NCBI RefSeq assembly: GCF_027923465.1
Contig: NZ_BRLB01000017.1
Span: forward strand, 41,510-105,509
Direction: 5' to 3'
DNA length: 64,000 nucleotides
DNA from: Vallitalea longa
GTDB lineage: Bacteria; Bacillota; Clostridia; Lachnospirales; Vallitaleaceae
The notes under the pieces are model-generated. The model ran no database searches. It worked only from the letters and a program-made list of their open reading frames with translations, and was not told where the DNA came from. Positions 29,215 through 38,782 of this stretch are shown here, one piece after another (position 1 is the stretch's first letter; each line of letters begins with the position of its first letter). The translations under genes were made by a program, and so were the position numbers.

Positions 29215-29440
29215 TTGAGCCTTATCATTTATGCATATTCTTAGCATTTTCTATATTCTATCGTCTACAGTAATAACTTTATTAATCTTTAACCTTTAAC
29301 ATGATGCATATAATTTCTTAATTATTATTGATAATAAAACTTGGTCATCACTTGGAATAACACTAACTTATCTTTAAGCAACGACTGTATTATATATTCA
29401 CACTCAAATAAGCGCCATCATATATCAGGCGCTTATTTGA
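29215..29440 (-). pseudogene. Decayed remnant of a membrane AraC regulator gene
   Basis: Two stretches match the regulator at 38783-41083: 29220-29269 matches its 3' end (TTATCATTTATGCATATTC and beyond), and 29371-29440 matches internal segments (TTATCTTTAAGCAACGACTG, then ACTCAAATAAGC...CATCATA). Everything between has been lost or scrambled. The intact regulator thus once had a paralogue upstream of the second import operon. Apart from this remnant and the promoter, the gap 29080-29475 contains nothing I can assign. Confidence 0.75.
29404..29440 (-). terminator. Perfect 13-bp hairpin after the secreted lyase gene
   Basis: TCAAATAAGCGCC pairs perfectly with GGCGCTTATTTGA around an 11-base loop, 36 bases past the lyase stop codon. 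T-run is weak, so termination is probable but not certain. The hairpin is built from the regulator remnant: the intact gene has the same sequence with three arm mispairs, all of which are resolved here. Confidence 0.55.
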
Positions 29441-29475
29441 TTTAAATAATTTATTGGTATTCTTATGCATTTTTA

Positions 29476-32400
29476 TTATTTTTCACCATACAATATTGCA
29501 TAACTGCCACCTTCATTGATTAGTAAGTCTTTAGCTGATGTTGTTTCGTCTTCAGTAGTAACAGTTGTAAATCCTCCATTTTCGTCAAGCTTTACTACTT
29601 TAGCATTTAAAATAGCAGTAAACTCTATTCGCATAGGAGAAGCAAAGATTTCTCCTGTCTGTCCTATTGTTATAATCTCATTTTTTAGAGATCCTTCTAT
29701 TGACTTAGCTTTACCAACATAAATCTCCCTAATTTGAATAGGATCATAGAATGTATTGTTTTTAATCACTATCCTAATGTAACGTGCCTTATTATACACA
29801 TCAATTAAGCTTCTTTCATAACCTTTATCTTCCTTTACATCTACAAAAGTTATTCCATCTAAACTTGTTTGAAATTTATACTTATAAAGACCATTTTTAG
29901 TCTCACTCAGACCCCAAAGCACTTCTACATCACTTACATTCTCTTCTCTTCCTAAGTCAATGGTTATTGTACTAGGATATTCTAGAACTGATTGTTTCCA
30001 TACAGTACTTGGATTTCCGTCAACTATCTCTGTTCCTGCACCTGCAATAGTTTTTCCAAGAGCAAGATTTTGTTTATCTCTTGCTATGGTCATAGCGACT
30101 GATGAAGGCATTTGCTTATCTTGCGTGTTGCCAACTTCAATATATTCTACCTTACCATTCACATTAATTGGCATATATTTTGCAAATTGAGATAAAACTC
30201 CCTCTGTTTCTGTAATTACATCTTTATTTAAATAAATCTTATCTAACTGCTTAATGTATGCAACGCACTGACCATTGAATTTAACAATCTTCGCATCCGT
30301 AGCGGCTAAAATTTGTAAGTTTCCTAAGTTTGCTAACACTTTTTCAGATGAAGATATGTTAATTTCTTCTTTTGTATATTCAACGGAAACATCACTTAAT
30401 GGTAAATTACTTTTTATAACCTCTTTTTCACCTGCTTTTAAAACAGTACCATTTTGAATAACTACATAATTTACTATATAATCACGATCATAATTTACAT
30501 ATGCCATAACAGCATCTGTTCCATTTTCACCAAATGCTCTATATACAGGTGTTTTTTCATGAGTTATATAGTATGAACCTTTTTCAATATTACCTTCTTC
30601 TTTTTTAACTTCAATATTCATAGCACTAACTAATTTATTATCACCCATAGCTATTTTTTTTGTTGTAACTTGTGTCTGAGATCCCTCCATTATTGGATAA
30701 AGCACTGTATCAAAATTTTCTACTGAACCAGAATTTTTAACAAATGTAGCATACTTAATGGGTGTAATTTGTTGATATCCCTCTTCAATAGACTGTACCA
30801 TATCTTCCTTAGAACTAGGAACAACTAAAATATTTGCACCCTCTGTGTAATTAGTTTTTGTTACTCCTGTTTCAGCATCAATAGAAGGCACTGCATTAAC
30901 ATCAAATATCCAAGTTTGAGTATATTTACGCTCACCTGCAACTGCATCTAAATAATCAGATACAATGAAAAATTTAAGTGGTTTGAAGAAGGTTATTTTA
31001 CGGTTACTAATATAATTACCTTCAATAAGATCAGGTTTTTTATCTGTTTTTACCATTTTTTCAACAAGCTGAGCTGTTAAAATATCATGAGTATCGCTAA
31101 AGTTTGCGTAGCCTGATGTTGACATATTAGGATTACCCCAATTAGCATTGTATAATTGATAAGCAGATGTATCATCAATAGCAACTACGCTATGTGAAAA
31201 TCTACTAACTCTCTGCCAATTAGAAATAGGCTCATTATTATAGCTTTTATCGCTTGTATCAGCTAAAAGTCTTCTACCGTACGCTGTTAATGTTAATGAT
31301 AAAACGTCATTATGAGCATGTACATTTATTGGTGTCCAATTAGTGAAGGCAAATAAACTGTTTTTATCCCAACCATCTCTTATAGTTGCCCATCTTCCAT
31401 CAGGATAAAATGCACTTTCATGACATGGTTCTGAGCCTTCATTTCTATATGTGGTAACATACAGCATTTCATCGTCGCCTTCATTTTTTGCAATTTTCGC
31501 TATTTGTTTGTATAGTTCAAGCTTTTTATCATAATGGTCATCACCATACTCTGCAACATATCCATTTGGCTCTAAACAATTCATGAAAAAAGTAGCAAAA
31601 CGTTTTATTTGACTTTCTAGACTATCTGGAACCTTATATCCTAATTCTATCATTAATCTTTTATAATCATATATATTTTCAAATACATGTACTGGATATC
31701 CGTTTGTTGCTTCTATATATGATCCATCAGTTCTAATTAAATTACTTAACTGATATTCAATTCTGTTTGCGATAATGCCTAAGTTTTTATCTGTTGTGGT
31801 AAATTCAGGGAAAGATTCAACAATAGCTTTAGAAGCTGTAACCATTTCCATACCCCAGTTATTATCCTTTGCTGCTCCAAGCCAATATGTTGGTCTTACT
31901 AAAGCTTCTGCATCATCATATATAAACTTTAGTATTTGTAAATTATTATTTGGTGTCATTGACTTAGATTTCACAAGAGCATAGTAAGAATCTGTAACTA
32001 ATTGCTCCCTAAAACCCGCATTAAGTGGTAAATTACTATGTCTAGTTGGAACATCAAGAAGTTCGTCTCCTCCTCCAACCTTTGTAAAATAGCAAAGTAG
32101 TTCTCTAATATATCGTGCTGCATATGTTTCATCATGTGTTTCTTCATATTTACCTACCAAACCTTCTTGATACCAAAATCTTGCATATGTATTTATAAAC
32201 TGTCTGTCTATACCTGGTTTATTTTTATGTAAGAAATCCATTCCACCATATTTTTCTGTATTTCCTTCAAAGGAATAATATCTTATTCTTTCAGGAGCGT
32301 TCCAATTTATTTTAGTCTCTTTAAAAGCTAACTCTTCTGACACACCAACAAAAATCTTAGCTTCTTTATCTAGCTTAACTGATGAATCATACACATTACT

Positions 32401-33810
32401 TTCATTTGGTTTTTCAGGATCATGTTTCCTTGCAAATCCATAAAGTGAAAGTTCTGCACTTTGAATATTGGAAACATTTGTAATACCTTTTGGCATATTA
32501 AACCTAATATAAATTCTTTTTGAATTATCATCCACAGGCATACCACTATCTAATGTTTTAATATATTTTTGAGTTCCATAATTTATCGCTCCATTTTTCC
32601 CGCCTCTTATATACGAATCCGCATCAGGTTTAATTTCATAGGTAACATCGTCAGCTACAACGGTAAGAACAGGTGGCTTAGCCCCTTCTCTACTATCAAA
32701 TACAACCTCTTCATTTTTATCATCATTTATTATAACCCAATCAAAAGAAGTTTGATTTTTTACTATTTTGCTTGCAATATTCTTTGTTACATCAAATTTA
32801 TTATAACTTGGTTCTGGAGTAACAGTACCTCTTGCAATTACACTTACTTTATTATAAACATCATCCAATAAATCTTCTATACAACTGTAATTGTTACGTC
32901 TAACATCTGGATTCTCAATAATTCTATTTTTAGAAATATAATACTGTTGTACTAGTTTTTTTGCTTCCTCATAATTACCATCTTTAACACTTACCTCTGC
33001 AGCTTTTAATATTGGATTGTTCTTATAATCATAGTTAATTCTTGGCTTTAGTATCCACTCTCCTGTTTTTTCGTGCCATATTCCTAAGAATTCTTCATCT
33101 GTCATATTTCTTTCTCTTTGGAGTGGTTTTGCATTATAAGCTGGAACCGTAACTACAAATTCCTTTGTATCTGAAATATTTCCAGCTGTTATAGTTGCTG
33201 TTAATGTTACATCACTATTAGTAGTAGCAGGTTTTACCTCTCCATTATCTGTTATAACAGCTGTATTATTACTTTTCCAACTAATATCACTTCCATAAGG
33301 CCCTGTTCTTATAAGCAACAAATCAACATCTGCACTATTTCTTAAACTAAGTGCACTTTTATCTCTCTCTACAGATTCTTGTTCATCCTTAAGTATCGGT
33401 ATTTCTACTGCAGCACTAATAGACCTTTGTAGATTGTCCCATAAAAAATAATACATAGTGTATTCTCCTGTGATAGGTATTGTTAATGATGTTCTTAATT
33501 CATCTGAATTACCTGCTGCCAATTTTTTTGAGTCTATTGCTATGTTTAATATCCTGTTATTTTTCTTATCAAATAACCCTAACATTAAATTAACATTCTT
33601 AGTTTTCAAAGACTTGTTGGTAGCTTTAATTATTACCTCCGCTTCCTCTCCATAATAAAAACAATTTTTCGGTGATAATTTTTTAAAGCTAATGTTTTCT
33701 GCACTAGTAAAATCCACTGCTTTTACATTATTAGGGATAAAAGATGTAAAAAAACAAAGCAGTAATACAATAGAAATGATGTTTTTTGCTTTTTTCTTAA
33801 ATGTTTTCAT
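29476..33810 (-). CDS. Secreted multidomain polysaccharide lyase, heparinase II/III fold
   Basis: A 1444-residue protein with a signal peptide (residues 1-31). Ig-like regions occupy about 35-140 and 145-225. The lyase part starts with the heparinase II/III-type N-terminal block (about 235-320), is interrupted by DNRLRE-like sequence (about 335-505), continues with the helical toroid (540-780, including NNWGMEM with Asn651) and the beta-sheet domain with the catalytic-type motif NVHAHND (His831, His833). A CBM32/F5-8C domain spans about 1245-1366, followed by a small beta domain. It should cleave a uronate-containing polysaccharide outside the cell by beta-elimination; GH88 would process its products. 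Heparinase-fold lyases include ulvan-, heparin-, alginate- and hyaluronate-active families, and I cannot choose between them. No cell-wall anchor is visible. GGAGGG precedes the ATG. Confidence 0.88.
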   Translation of the reverse strand: MKTFKKKAKNIISIVLLLCFFTSFIPNNVKAVDFTSAENISFKKLSPKNCFYYGEEAEVIIKATNKSLKTKNVNLMLGLFDKKNNRILNIAIDSKKLAAGNSDELRTSLTIPITGEYTMYYFLWDNLQRSISAAVEIPILKDEQESVERDKSALSLRNSADVDLLLIRTGPYGSDISWKSNNTAVITDNGEVKPATTNSDVTLTATITAGNISDTKEFVVTVPAYNAKPLQRERNMTDEEFLGIWHEKTGEWILKPRINYDYKNNPILKAAEVSVKDGNYEEAKKLVQQYYISKNRIIENPDVRRNNYSCIEDLLDDVYNKVSVIARGTVTPEPSYNKFDVTKNIASKIVKNQTSFDWVIINDDKNEEVVFDSREGAKPPVLTVVADDVTYEIKPDADSYIRGGKNGAINYGTQKYIKTLDSGMPVDDNSKRIYIRFNMPKGITNVSNIQSAELSLYGFARKHDPEKPNESNVYDSSVKLDKEAKIFVGVSEELAFKETKINWNAPERIRYYSFEGNTEKYGGMDFLHKNKPGIDRQFINTYARFWYQEGLVGKYEETHDETYAARYIRELLCYFTKVGGGDELLDVPTRHSNLPLNAGFREQLVTDSYYALVKSKSMTPNNNLQILKFIYDDAEALVRPTYWLGAAKDNNWGMEMVTASKAIVESFPEFTTTDKNLGIIANRIEYQLSNLIRTDGSYIEATNGYPVHVFENIYDYKRLMIELGYKVPDSLESQIKRFATFFMNCLEPNGYVAEYGDDHYDKKLELYKQIAKIAKNEGDDEMLYVTTYRNEGSEPCHESAFYPDGRWATIRDGWDKNSLFAFTNWTPINVHAHNDVLSLTLTAYGRRLLADTSDKSYNNEPISNWQRVSRFSHSVVAIDDTSAYQLYNANWGNPNMSTSGYANFSDTHDILTAQLVEKMVKTDKKPDLIEGNYISNRKITFFKPLKFFIVSDYLDAVAGERKYTQTWIFDVNAVPSIDAETGVTKTNYTEGANILVVPSSKEDMVQSIEEGYQQITPIKYATFVKNSGSVENFDTVLYPIMEGSQTQVTTKKIAMGDNKLVSAMNIEVKKEEGNIEKGSYYITHEKTPVYRAFGENGTDAVMAYVNYDRDYIVNYVVIQNGTVLKAGEKEVIKSNLPLSDVSVEYTKEEINISSSEKVLANLGNLQILAATDAKIVKFNGQCVAYIKQLDKIYLNKDVITETEGVLSQFAKYMPINVNGKVEYIEVGNTQDKQMPSSVAMTIARDKQNLALGKTIAGAGTEIVDGNPSTVWKQSVLEYPSTITIDLGREENVSDVEVLWGLSETKNGLYKYKFQTSLDGITFVDVKEDKGYERSLIDVYNKARYIRIVIKNNTFYDPIQIREIYVGKAKSIEGSLKNEIITIGQTGEIFASPMRIEFTAILNAKVVKLDENGGFTTVTTEDETTSAKDLLINEGGSYAILYGEK

Positions 33811-33870
33811 AAAATACCCTCCGTTAAATTAGTTTATTAGTCGGTTGCAGAATTCCTCAACCGTTGATTA

Positions 33871-33900
33871 GCCTAACTTTTAAGCCGTTAGGTTTTTATA
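33871..33900 (+). terminator. Small terminator-like hairpin next to transposase remnant
   Basis: CCTAAC and GTTAGG pair around a nine-base loop, followed by TTTTTATATTTT on the plus strand. It has no intact plus-strand gene before it and may be a leftover of the mobile element that left the fragment at 33985. The gap 33811-34265 holds only this, the lyase upstream region and the transposase remnant. Confidence 0.3.
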
Positions 33901-33984
33901 TTTTCCTCCACTGTGAAAAAATAAATTGTTATCAAACAAAATGTTATCCACAGAGGAGGAGAATACCTTATTTTGTATTAGTAA

Positions 33985-34265
33985 ACTTAAATAATTTAAT
34001 ATTTTTGAGCAAGTATCTGAAGTTAATAATCTCTGTAAAAAGCATCCCGTAGGGTTTCTCAATCTTCTTAGCAATAATTATAATATTAATGCCTTGATTC
34101 ATGAATCTATTTCAAATAAATACTATGCTGATTTAGGAAGGTATCAAAAGTTTACGCTTTCATCAATTCTATCAGCTTTGATACTTATGCAAACATTTCT
34201 TATATCTACTACTGTTCTATTAAGTGTCTTTCTTATATCCTCTACTGAAATTATATTATATACTT
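33985..34265 (+). pseudogene. Remnant of a DDE-type transposase gene (N-terminal part)
   Basis: A plus-strand frame reads EQVSEVNNLCKKHPVGFLNL, then LSNNYNINALIHES, YYADLGRYQKFTLSS and ALILMQTFLISTTVLL. This has the spacing of the N-terminal region of a DDE transposase group common in clostridia (FLNLL...YY..LGR...LSS.L.ALIL pattern, recalled from memory). An in-frame stop lies just upstream and the frame collapses at the 3' end where it abuts the stop codon of the lyase gene. No catalytic domain remains. The exact IS family is not certain. Confidence 0.55.
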
Positions 34266-35543
34266 CTAATTCTCCAATTTCTCTTTAGGTGGATATTGCA
34301 ATATATCCATGTATGAATATTCACTATATGCATTTATATTAGATGGAATGAGTGTCTCATTAAAAAGAGTGCCTGCTCTATTTAACATTGGTTTAGTCAT
34401 GTTTTGCAATTGACTTTCGGCACCTCCACCGGTAATTTGCTTCCATTCCCATTGTTTTTGTTTAAATATATATTGTTTTAAAAATTCAAACGCCTTTCTC
34501 ATACTTCTGCCGTCACTGGATTCATATTGCCATAAATCAACCCTTGTGAAACGACGTCCAATATCAGCTATTCTTGACATGGTCCATAGGTTCATAGTGC
34601 TGTAGTTTACTGATTTTGTTCGTCTCAGTTCCAAGGGTTGACTGCCATTGGACAGAATCTGGCTTGCTATCCGCTTTATTTTTGCTTCTTCTAATTTTTT
34701 TTCTGCATCATCCTTTTTATCAAGATAAATCATTATACCTACAACCTGTGTATCATAGTTAGTACCATGGTTTTGTTCCATATCGTCTTCCTTTTTTCCG
34801 AAATTGCTTGTTCTAAGCCATGTTAAATAGTCGGTTAACCATGTTTTAATTTTCAATGAATCACTTTCAGATAAAAATTTGTCTCGGTCAAGCAATTGCA
34901 CAGCTATTATAAGATTACTAATACTAGTCCACTCGATTATTCCAAGTTGTCTGCCTGGAGTTCCTCCGGGAACGCCTTGTCCATACTTTACACTAGGATT
35001 AACTTTAGTCTCCTCATCAATAAACCAAATCTTTATAATTTCTTTTGCTTTATCTGCATATTTTTTATCTCCAGAAAAATAGTATGCCATTGACAGTATT
35101 TCTAATGAATCAAACATCTTGCTTAAACGCACTTGATCTGTATGTGGCCCTCTTGTCTTAGGATTTACCTGTCCATCTTTAGGAATCCATGGAATACCAT
35201 CTTTTTTGCTTGGGTCCGGCCAAAAGTATGGTGCAATGCTTAAATAATCATGTATATCTCCACTTTGCGGCATTATTGTTTTATTCGTTACTGGATCGGC
35301 TTTTTTATCGAGTTCTTTATTTGCTTTGGAGATAAGCTTGTTATATGCATCTATAAAATAATTGTTTCCCTTTGATATCTCCCCTTTTGACTTCAGTAAA
35401 TTGTCCTCATTGTAATAAATAAGTTTTATGCTTGAATTTGTTAGTGCTACAGGCATCTTAATTATGGGATTGTTTAATGCTCCAATAGTATCAAAACGCA
35501 TTTGGTCAACAAAAATATGTAGATCATTATTAGCTCTATTCAT
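34266..35543 (-). CDS. Alginate-lyase-superfamily protein with a sulfatase-derived N-terminus (chimera)
   Basis: A 425-residue protein. From about residue 38 on it is an alginate-lyase superfamily (alpha/alpha-toroid) enzyme: PQSGDIHDYLSIAPYFWPDP, NPKTRGPHTDQ, YYFSGDKKYADKAKEIIKIWF, GGTPGRQLGIIEW and MEQNHGTNYDTQ with the conserved Asn-His. This superfamily includes glucuronan- and alginate-active lyases. Normally such a domain follows a signal peptide. Here residues 8-31 read LHIFVDQMRFDTIGALNNPI and match the start of the sulfatase at 16860 at 19 of 24 positions. The export signal has been replaced by the first strand of a sulfatase, so the product should stay in the cytoplasm. The ribosome site GGAGGGAG precedes the ATG. 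Whether it is active is unknown. Confidence 0.82.
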   Translation of the reverse strand: MNRANNDLHIFVDQMRFDTIGALNNPIIKMPVALTNSSIKLIYYNEDNLLKSKGEISKGNNYFIDAYNKLISKANKELDKKADPVTNKTIMPQSGDIHDYLSIAPYFWPDPSKKDGIPWIPKDGQVNPKTRGPHTDQVRLSKMFDSLEILSMAYYFSGDKKYADKAKEIIKIWFIDEETKVNPSVKYGQGVPGGTPGRQLGIIEWTSISNLIIAVQLLDRDKFLSESDSLKIKTWLTDYLTWLRTSNFGKKEDDMEQNHGTNYDTQVVGIMIYLDKKDDAEKKLEEAKIKRIASQILSNGSQPLELRRTKSVNYSTMNLWTMSRIADIGRRFTRVDLWQYESSDGRSMRKAFEFLKQYIFKQKQWEWKQITGGGAESQLQNMTKPMLNRAGTLFNETLIPSNINAYSEYSYMDILQYPPKEKLEN

Positions 35544-35762
35544 TTATAAAAAAACTCCCTCCATTATATATTAAAAACTAAACATCTTTGGAGCAGATGT
35601 ATTAGCATTTTCAATATCCCATGCTCAAAATAAAACTACCTTATATCTATAGAAAAACTGGTAGTTTATTAATTTTATAGTTATTCTCATTTGAAAGTAT
35701 ATTTTCTAAATTAGAATACATTCGTTAATTAAAAATACAATGAACAAATCTATGTATTTATA

Positions 35763-38672
35763 TTATCTTGTTAATACTATTTCTTTAATATTAACAACTA
35801 TGTTACCCATTGCATTTTGTGAGTTATCAATAATCAACTTTTTAGCCTTTTGATCTTCTAATTTAATATTAACCTTGTTTCCTGAGCTAAGCCAAATCTC
35901 ACCTATGCCCGCATAATCAGGAGTTTCTAGGAAATCAGTAGGAAAATCATACCACCAATAACCTATACAGGTATCTATAATTCCAAGTTTTCTTACAACT
36001 TTTCCATCCTTGTGGAAAATATATTTACTACCAACATTTTCCCATTCACCTATAATTTTATCAGAAAATGGACCAGCTGGTATTTCCATTTCAACTTCAT
36101 GATTTAAATGAATTAAATCTACTACAGGCTCTGGTCTGCCCTTTATAAATATATCTGATAATGTCATAATTTCAACATTATCTTTATATACTGCAATTTT
36201 CACTTCTGTAGTTTCATTTATTGAAAATTGTGAAGTGTATTTATTACTTTTTCTGTTAGGTATAGTACAATCAGTTGTATAAAAAATTTCATATTCATTT
36301 TTAACATTGCCTGTTAAATATACTGATTTTACATCAATAGAAATTGACGTTACTTCATCAAAATAATTATCACCTAAAATAGATACAACTGTTGCAAAAT
36401 TTACTTCGTCTTCATTGAACTTAATTAAATACATGCCAAGCCCGTTAAAAGCTCGTCTGTGCATTGACTTAAATGGACTCATATCATCTATTGCCCCATT
36501 ATCCGAACCAAGTAATTTTATATTTGGGGATAAATATAATCCTGTAATATTATTTGCATATGATACAAAATTACCAGATTTGTCTTTAACTTCAAAAGTA
36601 AGTTGCGCCACGTTAATTTTTGTGTCTTCAGGTAAAATTTCTGCTGTTAATTGTATGTTATTTGGTGTATATGCAGTATTAAATTTTTCTTCAATAACTA
36701 AATTTCCATTTTCGTAACCTTTTGCTAAAATAGTCCCTTCTTCATATGGAACTAGCCACTCCAAATTTTTTAATGTACCTTTTGTTTTTTTACCTAAACT
36801 ATTATCATTTAAGAATAACTCAACTTCTTCAAGGTTAGTATATACCCAAACTGGTACTTTTGTGCTTTTTTCCAAGTATCTATGTGTCCAATGCGGAAGT
36901 ATATGTAATATCTTTTCTTCTTTCCACATACTTTGATATAGATAAAAATGGTCTTTAGGGAAATTTGCAGTATCTATTACACCAAAATTATGACTTTTTG
37001 ATGGCCAAGCATGCGGGAATGCCTCTCCTACATAATCAAAACCTGTCCATCTAAATTCACCACATAAATATGGTAATTTTTCAACCAATGCCCATGAATC
37101 TCTAGCACAAGTTCTAACACCAGCATTATCATATGATGAATTATAATGAAAATTTTGGTCAAAGAAAATTTCTTCTTCTGTAAGATTTTCTATTTCCATT
37201 CTTGGTTGATTTTTATCTCTCCACCATGTTTTTGTTCTATAAAATCCTCTTGTTTGGAATGAATGTGGTGCTTCTGTTGCTACAAAAAGTTGATCAGGTC
37301 TTTTTTCGTGGTCTTGTTCATAAATAAAGCAAGCTCCTCCACCATCGTTATATCCAGCAACATCCAACAACGCACGATTATCGTCAGACGCTTTACTAGT
37401 TTGTTGTACTCCTGCAGTGATTTTTCTAGTATCATCTAAATTTCTAATTATAGCCATTAACTCTTTTGTGATTTCTGTGCTCATTTGAAGAACTTCGTTT
37501 CCTATACTCCACATTACCACACTAGGATGATTTCTATCTCTAATTATTAAATCTGATAAATCTTGAACATGGCATTTATCCCAAATTGTACCATAACCAT
37601 ATTTAACTTTTGGAATTTCCCAACCATCAAATGCTTCGTCCACAACCATCATGCCTAGTTCATCACATAAATCATAAAATTCAGGGTTAAATGGATTATG
37701 TGAAGTACGAATTGAATTACAGCCCATTTCTTTTAGCATTAAAATTCTTTTTTTCCATAATGATTTTGGTACTGCAGCACCAACACAGCCTCCATCATGG
37801 TGTAAACATACACCTTTAAAATATGTATGAATACCATTAAGGAAAAATCCTTGGTTTGGTTTAAATTCTAAAGAGCGAACTCCAAAATTAATTTCAACAG
37901 AATCCTTATGTGATTGATTATCTGTTTCTACTGAAACTATGCATTTATATAGATATGGTGAATTGCATGACCATAATTTAGTATCCTTTATATCTAAAAT
38001 ATTATTAAAATTATTCTCGCCAATGTTTAAATCAACTTTTGTTTCAAATCTCTCTACTAGATTACCATCTATATCTTGTATATCAATTTCTAAACTAACA
38101 TTTTTTTCTTCTTGCAAGCTCACAACTGTTGTTAATACAGGTATAACCGATTTTCCATCTTCTACATATTTTGGTTTTATAAATACGCCATCATTTTTAA
38201 TATATATATTATCCCCAGACATTATCCAAACATTTCGTGTAATACCTTGTCCATTAAACCATCTTGTAGATGGTTCTTTTGATCCATCTAGATAAACTGC
38301 AATAAGATTTACTCCTTGTTTTAAATAATCACTAATGTTTACACAAAGTGAGCTATATCCATATTCACGGCTATAAACCTTTTCACCATTTACGTATATT
38401 GTGGAATTGCTGTACACACCCTCAAATAATAAAAAAGTTTGATTATCAGGAACTTTTTCAAGTTTCATATATTTTCTATACCAAAGCGTACCTGTTCTAA
38501 CATATCCACCTTGGTGTGAGCTTAAATTAGATTTATCAAAAACATTTTCAATGGTATAATCATGTGGTAACTCTACTGGTTTAAAAACCGTCATACTTTG
38601 GACTAAATCTTTATTTGTTTCCACATCTATATTTGTATATTCCCAATTGTCATTAAAATTTATTTTTTTCAT
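35763..38672 (-). CDS. GH2 glycosidase with DUF4982 and extra C-terminal domains
   Basis: A 969-residue GH2 enzyme without signal peptide. Sugar-binding domain at 1-160, Ig-like domain at 165-268, TIM barrel at 270-600 with acid/base Glu393 in SIGNEV and probable nucleophile Glu467 in FVATEAPHS. A DUF4982-like module follows near 625-690, then a further Ig-like part, a chitobiase-C-terminal-like segment (YEIFYTTDC...KYTSQFSINETTEVKIAVY, about 815-860) and an unassigned last 110 residues. Barrel architecture with DUF4982 is typical of beta-galactosidase-like GH2 enzymes, whose actual sugars vary; it lacks the NxK uronate signature seen in the 21661 enzyme. The promoter is shared in type with the second import operon. 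GAGGTG precedes the ATG. Confidence 0.88.
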   Translation of the reverse strand: MKKINFNDNWEYTNIDVETNKDLVQSMTVFKPVELPHDYTIENVFDKSNLSSHQGGYVRTGTLWYRKYMKLEKVPDNQTFLLFEGVYSNSTIYVNGEKVYSREYGYSSLCVNISDYLKQGVNLIAVYLDGSKEPSTRWFNGQGITRNVWIMSGDNIYIKNDGVFIKPKYVEDGKSVIPVLTTVVSLQEEKNVSLEIDIQDIDGNLVERFETKVDLNIGENNFNNILDIKDTKLWSCNSPYLYKCIVSVETDNQSHKDSVEINFGVRSLEFKPNQGFFLNGIHTYFKGVCLHHDGGCVGAAVPKSLWKKRILMLKEMGCNSIRTSHNPFNPEFYDLCDELGMMVVDEAFDGWEIPKVKYGYGTIWDKCHVQDLSDLIIRDRNHPSVVMWSIGNEVLQMSTEITKELMAIIRNLDDTRKITAGVQQTSKASDDNRALLDVAGYNDGGGACFIYEQDHEKRPDQLFVATEAPHSFQTRGFYRTKTWWRDKNQPRMEIENLTEEEIFFDQNFHYNSSYDNAGVRTCARDSWALVEKLPYLCGEFRWTGFDYVGEAFPHAWPSKSHNFGVIDTANFPKDHFYLYQSMWKEEKILHILPHWTHRYLEKSTKVPVWVYTNLEEVELFLNDNSLGKKTKGTLKNLEWLVPYEEGTILAKGYENGNLVIEEKFNTAYTPNNIQLTAEILPEDTKINVAQLTFEVKDKSGNFVSYANNITGLYLSPNIKLLGSDNGAIDDMSPFKSMHRRAFNGLGMYLIKFNEDEVNFATVVSILGDNYFDEVTSISIDVKSVYLTGNVKNEYEIFYTTDCTIPNRKSNKYTSQFSINETTEVKIAVYKDNVEIMTLSDIFIKGRPEPVVDLIHLNHEVEMEIPAGPFSDKIIGEWENVGSKYIFHKDGKVVRKLGIIDTCIGYWWYDFPTDFLETPDYAGIGEIWLSSGNKVNIKLEDQKAKKLIIDNSQNAMGNIVVNIKEIVLTR

Positions 38673-38689
38673 GATTTCACCTCGTATTT

Positions 38690-38760
38690 TAATTTATCTG
38701 ACAAGATCATTATGTATATATTTGTACTAATTGTCTATTTACAAAAACGAAAAAAGCTTT
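38690..38760 (-). promoter_or_regulatory. Promoter/operator region of the GH2 gene
   Basis: Counterpart of the element at 29105-29200: TTTTTGTAAATAGACA, ACAAATATATACATAATGAT and TTGTCA in the same order and spacing. It separates the GH2 gene from the stop codon of its probable activator at 38783. Confidence 0.5.
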
Positions 38761-38782
38761 TAAAACAAAGATTTGAGTCTTA

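Noticed and set aside
33880..34074. Minus-strand open frame of 64 codons before the secreted lyase
   Set aside because: No ribosome site, no recognisable protein, and it is antisense to the transposase remnant.
34094..34288. Open frame on the plus strand as an independent small gene
   Set aside because: It starts at TTG in the middle of the transposase remnant, lacks a ribosome site and runs into the opposite-strand lyase gene.
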